A stretch of DNA of 64,000 nucleotides from Clostridiales bacterium (GCA_016303065.1 JAEDMJ010000002.1:1-64000), one strand, 5' to 3'. Shown: positions 1-8,576, counted from the stretch's first letter. The notes: generated by a model from the sequence alone, not told the origin. Numbers and translations: made by a program.

Positions 1-18
1 TTTTTCCTTCCTTCCGCC

Positions 19-74
19 CCTCAAAAAAAGGCAAAGCAAAAGCGGTCTCCGCCTTTTTTGAGGTAAAGACCGCT
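19..74 (-). terminator. Putative rnj terminator with two interlocked hairpins
   Basis: Just downstream of rnj on the minus strand there are two mutually exclusive inverted repeats. One pairs 67-74 with 41-48 (AGCGGTCT type, 8 bp). The other pairs 51-63 with 19-32 (GCCTTTTTTGAGG type, about 13 bp). The arms interleave, so only one can form fully unless a pseudoknot forms. Position and T-rich flanks suggest transcription termination, but the canonical U-tract is weak. Confidence 0.5.
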
Positions 75-97
75 TCTTTCACGCATTTATTCAATTT

Positions 98-1765
98 TTA
101 CCATTGAACATCCAGCAGTATCGGAAGAATCATCGGCGAACGCTTCGTCTGCCTGGTAATAAACGCCGCAAGCTGCGAACGGATCTCCGAGCGAATCGTC
201 ATCCAGTCGGGAGTTCCCGCTCTCCGGCAGTCCTCCACCGCCGCAAGGGCGACTTCTTTCATCTGAACAATTATCTGCTCGGCGTCCCGGGCATATATGA
301 AGCCGCGCGTAACGATCTCCGGCCCGGAGATGACCGATGCGTCCGTCTCGTCAAGGGCAAAGCCCACAACGATGACGCCGTCCTGCGAAAGGTGCTTCCT
401 GTCGCGGAGGACAACGCTTCCCACGTCGCCGACGCCCAGACCGTCCACCAGGATCTTGCCAGACGCGACCGTTCCGCCGAGCTTCGCCGTTCCGTCCTTT
501 GAAATTTCAAGAATGCGTCCTATCTCAGAAATGAAAACATTCTGTTTCGGGATGCCCATTGTCTGTGCAAGCTCCGCATGGGACGCAAGATGCCTGTACT
601 CTCCGTGAACCGGCATGAAATTCTTCGGCTTTGTCAGCGCAAGTATCATTTTCAGCTCGTCCCGGCAGGCGTGTCCCGAAACGTGAACCTCGGCAAGTCT
701 CTCGTAAACAACTTCCGCGCCCTTGCGGAAAAGCTCGTTCACAAGCCGGTAAACCGGCTTTTCGTTGCCCGGGATCGGATTTGCCGATATAACGACCAGG
801 TCGCCGTCGCTTATCTTCACCTGTTTGTGGGTGTCAAAAGCCATGCGGTAGAGGGCGGACATCTCTTCACCCTGGCTTCCCGTGGTTATTATGCAAATCT
901 TTTTGCGCGGATAGTTTTTAACCTCCGTTATGTCTATCAGCGCGTCGCCGGGAATGTTGATATACCCAAGCTCAAGGCCGATGCTGAGCACGTTCTCCAT
1001 GCTTCTCCCGGAAACCGCGATTTTCCGGTTTGCCTCCACCGCAGCGTTCATGACCTGCTGCATTCTGTGGACATTGGAGGCAAAGGAAGCGACGATAATC
1101 CGCTTGTTGCAGTCTTTGAATATCTGACGGAAGCGCTCTCCGACCATGCTCTCCGACATCGTCGTTCCGGGGCGCTCCACGTTTGTCGAATCGCTCATCA
1201 AAAGCGTGATGCCTTCCGCGCCAAGCTGTCCGATGCGCGTAAGGTCGGTCATGCTGCCGTCAACGGGCGTTGTGTCGATTTTGAAATCTCCGGTGTGGAA
1301 AATGAGCCCGTAGGGCGAACGTATCGCCAGGGCACAGGCGTCGGCAATGGAGTGGTTCACGTTGATGAATTCCACCTCAAAACAGCCTGCCGCGACCCTG
1401 TCCCCGGGCTCTACCACATTTATGCTCACCGGCTTTGCGGGCTTTCTTTCGGAAAGCTTGTGCTCGACAAGCGCGGCGGTCAGCCGCGTCGTATACACCG
1501 GCGCATCGATCTCATTGAGAAGAAACGGCACCGCGCCGATGTGGTCTTCGTGTCCGTGGGTCAGGAAAATTCCCTTTATTTTTTTGCTGTTGGCAACGAC
1601 ATACGTAAAATCGGGGATCACCAGATCGACCCCGAACATATCGTCGTCGGGGAACGCGACGCCGACGTCGATGATGATTATATCCGATCCGCACTCGATA
1701 AGCGTCATGTTCTTGCCGATTTCCCACAGACCCCCAAGGGGGATTATTTTTAATTTTTGTGCCAT
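98..1765 (-). CDS. rnj: Ribonuclease J
   Basis: This is the metallo-beta-lactamase/beta-CASP ribonuclease that degrades and matures mRNA and rRNA in Bacillota. It has 5'-3' exonuclease and endonuclease activity and acts in the cytoplasm. The metal-binding motif HGHEDH is at residues 70-75, with a second ligand in NVNHS (about 138) and a third in HTGDF (about 160). A VHGEYRH segment follows the beta-CASP part. The length of 555 aa is typical. The open frame extends 52 codons upstream, but the ATG at 1765 begins the conserved MAQKLKIIPLGG and is preceded by AAAGGAA, so I start there. It has its own promoter (1968-1996) and a structured leader. It is a single copy here, so RNase J1 cannot be separated from J2. 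Confidence 0.96.
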   Translation of the reverse strand: MAQKLKIIPLGGLWEIGKNMTLIECGSDIIIIDVGVAFPDDDMFGVDLVIPDFTYVVANSKKIKGIFLTHGHEDHIGAVPFLLNEIDAPVYTTRLTAALVEHKLSERKPAKPVSINVVEPGDRVAAGCFEVEFINVNHSIADACALAIRSPYGLIFHTGDFKIDTTPVDGSMTDLTRIGQLGAEGITLLMSDSTNVERPGTTMSESMVGERFRQIFKDCNKRIIVASFASNVHRMQQVMNAAVEANRKIAVSGRSMENVLSIGLELGYINIPGDALIDITEVKNYPRKKICIITTGSQGEEMSALYRMAFDTHKQVKISDGDLVVISANPIPGNEKPVYRLVNELFRKGAEVVYERLAEVHVSGHACRDELKMILALTKPKNFMPVHGEYRHLASHAELAQTMGIPKQNVFISEIGRILEISKDGTAKLGGTVASGKILVDGLGVGDVGSVVLRDRKHLSQDGVIVVGFALDETDASVISGPEIVTRGFIYARDAEQIIVQMKEVALAAVEDCRRAGTPDWMTIRSEIRSQLAAFITRQTKRSPMILPILLDVQW

Positions 1766-1804
1766 ATTTTTCCTTTCCGTTCTTTTTTTCAAAAAAATTG
1801 CATA

Positions 1805-1869
1805 CGGCAAAAACAGGGGGCCTTCCCCCGGATTTTTGCCGTTTTTCCCCTCAGGTTTCCGGGGAAAAA
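1805..1869 (-). promoter_or_regulatory. Structured 5' leader of rnj (two hairpins)
   Basis: Between the rnj promoter and its start codon lies an untranslated leader of about 195 nt. It holds two stable hairpins. A 9-bp stem pairs TTTTTCCCC (1861-1869) with GGGGAAAAA (1842-1850). Next is a longer hairpin, 1805-1841, pairing CGGCAAAAA with TTTTTGCCG around an inner GGGGG/CCCCC stem. The second ends in a T-rich stretch and so resembles an attenuator. A regulatory role is inference. Confidence 0.5.
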
Positions 1870-1967
1870 CTTTGTAAATAGCTTTCCGCTCCGCCTCAAC
1901 GCAGCGGATATCTATGTACAAGCCCGGAGGTGTCTCTCCGGACTTTCAGCACTTAAATAACAGTATT

Positions 1968-1996
1968 ATTATATCACTTTGCCAAAGAGAAGTAAA
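1968..1996 (-). promoter_or_regulatory. Sigma-A promoter for rnj
   Basis: On the minus strand, TTTACT (1991-1996) is followed after exactly 17 nt by TATAAT (1968-1973). Predicted transcription starts near 1961, giving a leader of about 195 nt before the rnj ATG. Confidence 0.7.
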
Positions 1997-2045
1997 GCTT
2001 TCTTCAACGGCAATATACACAAAAACGCCGACCGAAGCCCCTTAT

Positions 2046-4313
2046 TCACGACTTTAGATCAAGTTTTTTTGCAAGTTTCACGATATCTTCGGCAATGCTT
2101 CTGGCCGTTTCCGCGTCCGCCGCCTCCGCCGTTATTCTTATGGCCTCGCGCAGTTCGCAGGGGCGCAGAGTCGCGCTGCCGCGGACGGTGGACACCGTCA
2201 CACCGTCGGACCCGCCTTCCGGAAAGCTTCCGACAAGCTTCCGCATAAGCTCCGCCCGCGGCGTTTCGCATCCCATTTCAACCGTCCGCACTGCATAGTC
2301 GGGAAGTTCGGAAGAAAGCGCTTCCGGCGTTTTCCCGCTCGTGTCGAGAAAAGAGATCAGGGAGACCGCCGTTGCAAGCCCGCAGAAGCCGATTCGCTGC
2401 TTCGAGGCCAGAAGAGCCGCATCCCTGTCGCGTCCGACGCGCAGCGCCGCAGAACCCCGGCGGTTCACCGCCAGGCCAAAGGCCGCCGGAGCGTCGGCGG
2501 GAATCGCAATGCGGCGTCCGGGGGAGGCCTCCGCCGCGGCAAGTATCGCCATTCCGGCGGTCTGCTCCTTGTTGAACTCCGTCTTCCCCCTCAGTCTTAC
2601 GCCGAAGCCGTCCGACGTGATGCCGACCATGAGGGCGTCCTCGTCCCGGCTTTCGTCAAAGCCGGCAAGCCTCAGCGCGAGCCGAAGCGTGTCCGACGAC
2701 GCGCCCTCTCCCGAAACGCAGACGCGAAGCCGTCTTTCCCTTCGTTCTCCGGCAAGTTTCGCGCACGAAGCGGCGCAGAACTCCTTTGCGCCGGAGATGA
2801 ATCTCTGTACACCGTTTTTTCCGCCTGCCGCTCCCCGGAGGATGGCGGCGGCAAGCTTTTTTTGTTCCCGCGCGGATATCGGCAGCCCGTCAGGTCCGTA
2901 TATGCGGAGCTTTCCCCCCGACACAAAGACCGACCTGTCGGCGCACAAAAGCCTTGCCAGCTCCGCCGCCCCGGCGGCAAAACCCGCGTCGTGCCTGATC
3001 ACTTCCGCTCCGCCGTACATAAGTCCGGCCGCGGCGGCTTCCGCCGCCGTTGCGGCTTCGGCGTCTTTTTGGGCGCATCCGACCAGGACCCGCATTCCGG
3101 CGGATTCTCCGGCGACCGCAGCCCCGATGTCAAAACACAGGGCGGCGGAAGCCGAAATCGCCCCATCCTCGAAACACACTCTGGGTTCGGCGTGGGGCTG
3201 GCCGGATTTTCTGACCGCTCCGTCCCCAAGCCGCTCGTTTTCGGAAAGCACCGCGCCCGCCGCAAGAAAGCTGTGCCGCCCCGTGTCGGCTCCGGGGCCC
3301 ACGATGCTGTGCCTTCTCAGCACACTGCAGGCCCCGGCTCTGCCTCCGCGGCAGATAACGGCGTCCTCCGCCTCGCAGCCCTCTCCCAGCACGCCCGAAA
3401 TCACGGACCCCACGGCGCTGGCGCCGGACTCCACGGCCGCGCCCGGACCGACGACGACCCCCGGACCGAGCACGCTCCCCGAAGCGACCGACGCTCCGCG
3501 GCACACCATAACCGGCGCAACGAGCTTTGCTCCCGCGTCCACTTTCGCCGTTTTTGCGATCCAAATCCCGGGACGCACCTCCGGCTCTTCCGGAAATATC
3601 CCGGTCCTCCCCTCGAGAAAATCCATGCTGCATCTGAGATATGCTTCCGGATTTCCGATATCGCACCAGTATCCCTCGGCTTCAAAGCCGAAAAGCTTCC
3701 CCGAAGAGAGCATCGACGGGAAAAGCTCCCCCGAAAAATCAAACTTCTTTCCCTCCGGGATCCTGTCCAGCACCGAGCGGGAGAGAACATATATACCTGT
3801 GTTCACAAGGTCCGTGAACACGTTTTCCCAGGCCGGTTTCTCCGCGAATCCCAGGACCCTCCCGTCAGCGGCGACACGGACAAGACCGTATTCCGTCGGT
3901 TCTGCGCTGTGAGTCAGAACGATGGTGGCGTCTGCGCGGCTGCTGCGGTGAAACTCCACGGCTTTTCCGAAGTCAAACCCTGTCACCGCGTCGCCGCTGA
4001 CGACAAGGAAATCCTCGTCGCCGCCGACAAGGTCGGCACAGGCTTTTACCGCCCCGGCCGTCCCCAAAGGCGTCTCTTCCACGCGGTAATCGATCTTCAT
4101 TCCGTATTCCGCTCCGCTTCCGATACCTTCCCTTACCGCGTCCGGCAGATACATGAGCGTTATTGCCGCACGGTCCACACCGCAGGCGGAAAGCCTGTTC
4201 AGCATATGTCCGAGAACCGGTCTCCCCGCAAGCTCGACCATCGGCTTGGGCGTGTAAGCCGTAAGCGGGCGAAGTCTTGTCCCTTCGCCTCCGGCAAGTA
4301 TACAGGCCAACAT
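2046..4313 (-). CDS. Sugar-1-phosphate nucleotidyltransferase fused to a degenerate phosphomannomutase-like domain
   Basis: The N-terminal 230 residues are a GT-A nucleotidyltransferase, with signature AGGEGTRLRP at 7-16, GSGAEYG and an SGDAVTG substrate loop. Residues about 245-350 look like left-handed beta-helix hexapeptide repeats. Residues about 385-755 align in outline with alpha-D-phosphohexomutases, but the catalytic elements are gone. The serine loop reads SVFVSGGKLRIYG, the DGDGDR metal loop reads SDGFGVRL, and the RPSGTEP phosphate loop reads RPCELREA. The family is usually annotated as mannose-1-phosphate guanylyltransferase/phosphomannomutase. Transferase activity (NDP-sugar synthesis) is likely, although the sugar is not determined. 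Mutase activity is doubtful. At 755 aa the protein is close to the usual length for such fusions. An AAAGGAG lies 13 nt before the ATG. Confidence 0.85.
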   Translation of the reverse strand: MLACILAGGEGTRLRPLTAYTPKPMVELAGRPVLGHMLNRLSACGVDRAAITLMYLPDAVREGIGSGAEYGMKIDYRVEETPLGTAGAVKACADLVGGDEDFLVVSGDAVTGFDFGKAVEFHRSSRADATIVLTHSAEPTEYGLVRVAADGRVLGFAEKPAWENVFTDLVNTGIYVLSRSVLDRIPEGKKFDFSGELFPSMLSSGKLFGFEAEGYWCDIGNPEAYLRCSMDFLEGRTGIFPEEPEVRPGIWIAKTAKVDAGAKLVAPVMVCRGASVASGSVLGPGVVVGPGAAVESGASAVGSVISGVLGEGCEAEDAVICRGGRAGACSVLRRHSIVGPGADTGRHSFLAAGAVLSENERLGDGAVRKSGQPHAEPRVCFEDGAISASAALCFDIGAAVAGESAGMRVLVGCAQKDAEAATAAEAAAAGLMYGGAEVIRHDAGFAAGAAELARLLCADRSVFVSGGKLRIYGPDGLPISAREQKKLAAAILRGAAGGKNGVQRFISGAKEFCAASCAKLAGERRERRLRVCVSGEGASSDTLRLALRLAGFDESRDEDALMVGITSDGFGVRLRGKTEFNKEQTAGMAILAAAEASPGRRIAIPADAPAAFGLAVNRRGSAALRVGRDRDAALLASKQRIGFCGLATAVSLISFLDTSGKTPEALSSELPDYAVRTVEMGCETPRAELMRKLVGSFPEGGSDGVTVSTVRGSATLRPCELREAIRITAEAADAETARSIAEDIVKLAKKLDLKS

Positions 4314-4427
4314 CTCCGCAATTCAACTCCTTTGCAGTTCTTTACGGAAAGTATAGCCCTTCATCGGCGGTTTTATTCCGCCGCAGCGCGGAAAAGCGCG
4401 CTGTTTTACGCATATAATATCAAATTT

Positions 4428-5351
4428 TCAAAAAAGGCGTTTCTGCCCCACAAGATTCGATTTCAGTTTTCTGTCCGTTATAACTTCGTCTTCTCCGATT
4501 TTTCCTCCGAGTACCGGCGATTTTGGGTCCTGGGAAAAACAGTTTCGCGCCGCGCTTTCCGTTCCGGCATTTGCATAACAGTAAACGCATCCGTTCGGAC
4601 AGGTATTGTAAGCGCCGATGTCAACGCTCTCCGCACATTTACAGCCCGGTCTCCGGTTTTTGTCCGGACGAAGCTCCGCCTCTTCGCCGCATATAAGCCC
4701 GATGCGCTCCGGATCGATGCACGGCGAGCTTTCGATCCCGAATTTTCCGAGCTCCGGATCCTCCGAACAGGCCGCCGCCCTAAGGCCAAAATCTGCCGCC
4801 GTCCTGCCGATATATTCCGAAAGCTCATATACGGTCCCTCTCTCCACGGGGCAGACCGCACCGGGCTTCAGCTTTGGATAGGTATCCACAAAGCTCACGG
4901 TCACGGTGTCGGTATACGGCGCAAGCTTTTCGCACATTCTCGGAAATTCCGCGCGGTGAAAATCGGCTCCGTATCTTTCGTTCACGATTATCGGGTCGTA
5001 TCTCCAAACGACGCCGGTTTTTCCGATGCGCTCCGAAAGCCTGATAAAGGTTTCTTCGATCTTCGCTTTCTCCCTCAGTCCCGGCTCCATATCCCGGCCG
5101 TAGGGCGTGAGGGTGAACTGAAAATAGTACCTGTACCCCCGCTTGTCAAGCTCGCCGATATGCGGGAGCATATTCTCCGCATCCTTTGTCCAGAACACAA
5201 TGCAGTCCACGGTGTCCGGAGACAGCTCGATTTTATACAGTTTTCGGTTCATCGGATTTCTCGTCAGCACAAATCCCGCGCGGATCCGGTTCATAAACCA
5301 CTCTGCATACCAACACGGTATATCCGTTCTCCGGGAAACAGAAAGTATCAT
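4428..5351 (-). CDS. DUF1848 family protein with C-terminal CX3CX2C cluster
   Basis: This is a 307-aa cytoplasmic protein that begins MILSVSRRTDIP, a hallmark of the DUF1848 family of unknown function. It carries VDCIVFWTKD (48-57), YFQFTLTPYGRD (76-87) and VVWRYDPI (114-121). Near the C-terminus is CPNGCVYC (C251, C255, C258), the spacing used by radical SAM enzymes for a 4Fe-4S cluster. Two further cysteines lie at 237 and 239. Radical SAM clusters usually sit near the N-terminus, so the position is unusual. No SAM-binding GGE motif is obvious. It lies alone between the sugar nucleotidyltransferase and the GH123-like gene, on the same strand, so the context gives no substrate. The function is unknown and redox chemistry is only a suggestion. 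Confidence 0.8.
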   Translation of the reverse strand: MILSVSRRTDIPCWYAEWFMNRIRAGFVLTRNPMNRKLYKIELSPDTVDCIVFWTKDAENMLPHIGELDKRGYRYYFQFTLTPYGRDMEPGLREKAKIEETFIRLSERIGKTGVVWRYDPIIVNERYGADFHRAEFPRMCEKLAPYTDTVTVSFVDTYPKLKPGAVCPVERGTVYELSEYIGRTAADFGLRAAACSEDPELGKFGIESSPCIDPERIGLICGEEAELRPDKNRRPGCKCAESVDIGAYNTCPNGCVYCYANAGTESAARNCFSQDPKSPVLGGKIGEDEVITDRKLKSNLVGQKRLF

Positions 5352-5473
5352 TCCGATCTCCTCAAAGCTTCATCCGGCTGCGCTCTCCCGGCAAAAGGGC
5401 AGTACTCCCCGCCCGTTCTTTCGCGTTTTACGGAGCGCCAGGTTCCAATGTCCGCTCTCCGGCCGCAGAGCTT

Positions 5474-7126
5474 TTATTTCAAAGCGCGCCGCGCCTCGAT
5501 TTCCGCGTTTACGCGGGCGCGCAGCCGCGGCAGAAATTCCTCGTTCCGCGGATATTTTGAAAGTGTTATCTCTTCTCCCGCCTCATCGGCAATAAGGCCA
5601 AGAACAAACTCCCGCCCTCCCAGCTCTTCCAGAAGGCAAAGCGCCCGCAAATCGTGGGCGGCCTGGCGCATGACCATATACCGGATCGACTCCTCCGCCG
5701 TGCCGTTGTCCGCAGGGTAGACGATAAAGGCGTCTCCCGCAGGGAAGCTTTCTCCCGCGTCCGTCACGGCATAGGGATCGATGTGTTTTTTTGAAAGCTG
5801 GGTGTTGTAGAAATTAAATCCCCACTGCAAAAATCCGGCAAAGCCGTAAACATAGAGCTGGACTCCCAGCATTCTCGTCCTCTGCGACGGCATGGCAATA
5901 AAGCGGTTTGAAACGTCCACGGCCTGGCCGCAGCAGTAGTATATCCAAAGATCGGGCACTTTGTTTTCGATAAAGCGCGGAAGATCGCCGCTGTCACTGC
6001 TCACAACGGGACGGTCCACCGCTCCCCCGGCATAAAAATCGTACTGCGACAGGGCGTCCATAAACTCAAAGCCGGGAAGGTATTCCCTCGCCTGATCTCT
6101 TACGGCGATATAGTGCGGAAGCTGATCCCCGTGCGGTTCATCCGAGATATGGAAGCGGCAGCGTTTTTCAACGCCCCATTCCTTCAGCGCGCCTGCCAAA
6201 GCGGGCAAAAAGCAGGACAAAAACTCACGGTAATCCTCTCCGAGCGCGTCCGTCTCCCAGCCGAAAATGCGGCGGTATTCTCCGTCAACCGTCGCCATGA
6301 TTTTCGGAGCGTGTTTGGCTCCCCACTGGGAGTAAAGGTGGCACATTTCAAAGTATTCGATACCGCATTCAAGGCACAGATCGATCCACTTTTTGAGCTT
6401 TGAAAAGTCAAAGGAGTAAACTCCCCCGTTTCGTGAAACTCCGACAAGCTGCACCGTCGTGCGTTCGCCTCCGACTTCGGTGTCCAGAGCCGGAGTGAAC
6501 ATCGGAGTCAGTATCATGTTTATCCCCATCCGCACAGCCGAGCGGATAAAGTTCTCAATTATGCGCCAGTGTTCCTCTCCGAAGGCCTCGACACGGTAAT
6601 AGTCCGCAAGACAGTCGCAGTGGAACCACTCGGTATGTATCAGCGTCTGTTTGGGAAGGCGGCAGTCCGCAACGTGAACCGGAAGGCTCTTTTCAAACAC
6701 CTCTCCGGTTTCGTCCCCGTCCAAAAGCTCGGAAGCGCGCACGACAACACTGTAATCCCCGCCCGCAAGGTCTTCTTCAGGTTCCGCGTCGATCCAGAAA
6801 GACGTCCACCACCCGCTGACGCGGCATTTCCCGTCCGCAGGGATATCGCGCAGAACGTCGGGGTAAAGTCCGGGCTTATTGCTGAGATAATCCCTGTCGG
6901 TATTTCCCGGCCAGCAGGGAAGTCGAACCGGCACATCGACGACACGTCTGATCCGCACTGAAAAACCGGGCGCCTCCGCCTCTATTTTAACATTTCCGCA
7001 GGCTCGCACGGCGAGCTGGAACGACGCGGTTTCGCCCTTCAGAACGGAAAGACGGACCTCGCGTCCGGCGGGTTCGGCGCAGGAAAAGACTTTTTCAAGC
7101 GAACTAAGCACTTTGCATTCAAACAT
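5474..7126 (-). CDS. DUF4091/GH123-like putative glycoside hydrolase
   Basis: The protein is 550 aa and has no signal peptide. The N-terminal 160 residues form a beta-rich region typical of GH123-like proteins (GETASFQLAV at 31-40, WTSFWIDAEP at 107-116, AGGDYSVVV). A TIM-barrel-like middle follows, with an Asp-Glu pair in HISDEP (D329, E330), which matches the catalytic pair position in GH123 N-acetylgalactosaminidases. The C-terminal part (about 420-520), containing WGFNFYN and a VYPADNG stretch, is the DUF4091 domain. Actual substrate is unknown; family members act on hexosaminides or glycosphingolipid-type glycans. It has its own promoter (7227-7255). The lack of a secretion signal implies imported oligosaccharides. 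Confidence 0.82.
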   Translation of the reverse strand: MFECKVLSSLEKVFSCAEPAGREVRLSVLKGETASFQLAVRACGNVKIEAEAPGFSVRIRRVVDVPVRLPCWPGNTDRDYLSNKPGLYPDVLRDIPADGKCRVSGWWTSFWIDAEPEEDLAGGDYSVVVRASELLDGDETGEVFEKSLPVHVADCRLPKQTLIHTEWFHCDCLADYYRVEAFGEEHWRIIENFIRSAVRMGINMILTPMFTPALDTEVGGERTTVQLVGVSRNGGVYSFDFSKLKKWIDLCLECGIEYFEMCHLYSQWGAKHAPKIMATVDGEYRRIFGWETDALGEDYREFLSCFLPALAGALKEWGVEKRCRFHISDEPHGDQLPHYIAVRDQAREYLPGFEFMDALSQYDFYAGGAVDRPVVSSDSGDLPRFIENKVPDLWIYYCCGQAVDVSNRFIAMPSQRTRMLGVQLYVYGFAGFLQWGFNFYNTQLSKKHIDPYAVTDAGESFPAGDAFIVYPADNGTAEESIRYMVMRQAAHDLRALCLLEELGGREFVLGLIADEAGEEITLSKYPRNEEFLPRLRARVNAEIEARRALK

Positions 7127-7226
7127 AACAAACTCTCCTCTCGGCGAAACGCCCGCCGCAAATCAAATTTTTCGTGTCAAAATACGGCAGGGTCCGCGCT
7201 CTGCGCGCGGAAGCCCTTCTGCAATT

Positions 7227-7255
7227 ATTATATATCAGCCGCGCTGACAATGCAA
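7227..7255 (-). promoter_or_regulatory. Promoter for the GH123-like gene
   Basis: On the minus strand TTGCAT (7250-7255) precedes TATAAT (7227-7232) with a 17-nt spacer, about 95 nt before the start codon. Confidence 0.6.
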
Positions 7256-7554
7256 CAATTCTCCGCATTTTTTGAAAATCCGGGGCGCAGGGCATTCCTC
7301 AAAGTGAAAAGGCAGCTTTTCGCGCAGTTCCGCCAAAAACGCGGATTTTCGTCGTAAACGCGAAATTTCCGCTTTCAAACCCGCCTTTCCGGTTTTTCTT
7401 CCAAAAAACGCTTTTTGCGCGGCATAAAAGCCTTCGCATTTTCACCCGGACGTCCCGCCGCTTTCGGCCCGACTTTGAGCCTTGCCCGCAGCACGCGCTT
7501 TCAGCCAAAGAGCTTTTTCACAAACGGCAAGGCGCGGGGAATTTGTCTTCGCTT
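7256..7554. other. Intergenic stretch, nothing recognised
   Basis: This stretch lies between the GH123-like promoter and the rplL terminator. It contains only short frames of poor composition with no ribosome binding sites, and many short GCGGATTTTC-like words. I see no gene, RNA family or clear repeat. Confidence 0.5.
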
Positions 7555-7555
7555 T

Positions 7556-7597
7556 TCAAAAAGGACAGCCGGAGAGCAATCCGCCCTCCGGCTGTCC
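7556..7597 (-). terminator. Terminator of the rplJ-rplL operon
   Basis: A perfect 12-bp stem, GGACAGCCGGAG (7586-7597 on the minus strand) pairing with CTCCGGCTGTCC (7563-7574), is followed by a run of T on the minus strand at 7556-7562. It lies 34 nt after the rplL stop. Confidence 0.9.
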
Positions 7598-7630
7598 GCC
7601 GTTTAAGCAATTTTTCCTTTTGGGATAAAC

Positions 7631-8011
7631 TTACTTGATTTCGACCTTGGCGCCGACTTCCTCGAGCTTGGCCTTGATAGCCTCGGCCTCGTCCTTCTGG
7701 ATGTTCTCCTTGATGGGCTTCGGGCAGCCTTCGACAAGCTCCTTGGCTTCCTTGAGGCCAAGACCGGTGATGTCGCGGACGACCTTGATGACCTGGAGCT
7801 TCTGGGCGCCGAACTCGGCGAGAACGGGCGTGAACTCGGTCTTCTCTTCTTCGACAGGCGCGGCGGCGGCGACAGGCGCGGCGGCGACGGCCATGGGGGC
7901 GGCGGCGGAGACGCCGAACTCTTCCTCAAGAGCCTTTACGAGCTCAGAGAGCTCAAGAACGGTGAGAGCCTTAACTTCCTCGATGAGGGCGGTAATTTTT
8001 TCGCTAGCCAT
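7631..8011 (-). CDS. rplL: 50S ribosomal protein L7/L12
   Basis: This is the stalk protein of the large ribosomal subunit, which recruits the translational GTPases. The 126 aa show the N-terminal dimerisation helix (VLELSELVKALEEEFGV), an Ala-rich hinge (about 36-55) and the globular C-terminal domain with GLGLKEAKELVEGCPK. It follows rplJ by 25 nt. AGGAGGAAC lies before the ATG. Confidence 0.98.
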   Translation of the reverse strand: MASEKITALIEEVKALTVLELSELVKALEEEFGVSAAAPMAVAAAPVAAAAPVEEEKTEFTPVLAEFGAQKLQVIKVVRDITGLGLKEAKELVEGCPKPIKENIQKDEAEAIKAKLEEVGAKVEIK

Positions 8012-8036
8012 TTTAATGTTCCTCCTGAATGTTTTG

Positions 8037-8576
8037 TTATGCCGCTGTTTCGTTTTTCTTCTCCGCGATTGCGTTCAGCGCTACGCACAGTCCGCGGATG
8101 TTTCCGTTGAGCACATTGACAAGGCCCGAAATCGGAGCATTGAAGCCGCCCAACACCTGAGCGATAAGGACTTCTCTCGACGGCAGCTTGGCCAGCGCGT
8201 CGACGCCATCCTTATCAATGACTTTACCCTCGACAAAGCCGGCCTTTATAACAAAGGTCCCCTTGGATTTGTCGGAGTACTCGGAAAGAATCTTTGCTGC
8301 CGCGACGGGGTCAGTGCTGGTTGCAAGAGCGGTGGTACCGTTCAGGCAATCCTTCAGCTCGCCAAGTCCGCAGTTTTCGGCGGCGCGGGAGAGCAGCGTG
8401 TTCTTGACGACGCTGTACTCAACGCCGGCCTTGCGGAGCTGACGGCGAAGCGCGGTATCGGCTTCAACCGTGATGCCCTTGTAATCACAAAGAACACCGG
8501 CTGTTGCACCCTGGAGTCTCTCGGTAAGAGCCTGCACCGTGCTCTGCTTTGCGGCAAGTACCTTTCCTGATGGCAT
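8037..8576 (-). CDS. rplJ: 50S ribosomal protein L10
   Basis: L10 anchors the L7/L12 dimers to the ribosome and, with them, feeds back on its own mRNA. The frame can be opened three codons earlier at a GTG (8585). That GTG lies inside the Shine-Dalgarno GGAGGTG, whereas the ATG at 8576 is 8 nt from it, so the protein is taken as 179 aa beginning MPSGKVLAAK. YKGITVEADTALRRQLRK and SVVKNTLL are family signatures. It is preceded by a recognisable L10 leader and followed by rplL. Confidence 0.97.
   Translation of the reverse strand: MPSGKVLAAKQSTVQALTERLQGATAGVLCDYKGITVEADTALRRQLRKAGVEYSVVKNTLLSRAAENCGLGELKDCLNGTTALATSTDPVAAAKILSEYSDKSKGTFVIKAGFVEGKVIDKDGVDALAKLPSREVLIAQVLGGFNAPISGLVNVLNGNIRGLCVALNAIAEKKNETAA

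Noticed and set aside
578..1753. A 391-codon open frame on the plus strand opposite rnj
   Set aside because: It is antisense to RNase J, has an implausible composition, and lacks a ribosome binding site. High GC and biased codon use create such frames throughout the window.
2862..5720. A 952-codon plus-strand open frame across three minus-strand genes
   Set aside because: It is Arg/His/Pro-rich shadow coding opposite well-supported genes, with no domain.
7299..7508. 69-codon minus-strand frame between the GH123-like gene and rplL
   Set aside because: No ribosome binding site, Arg/Lys-rich random-looking sequence, no promoter.
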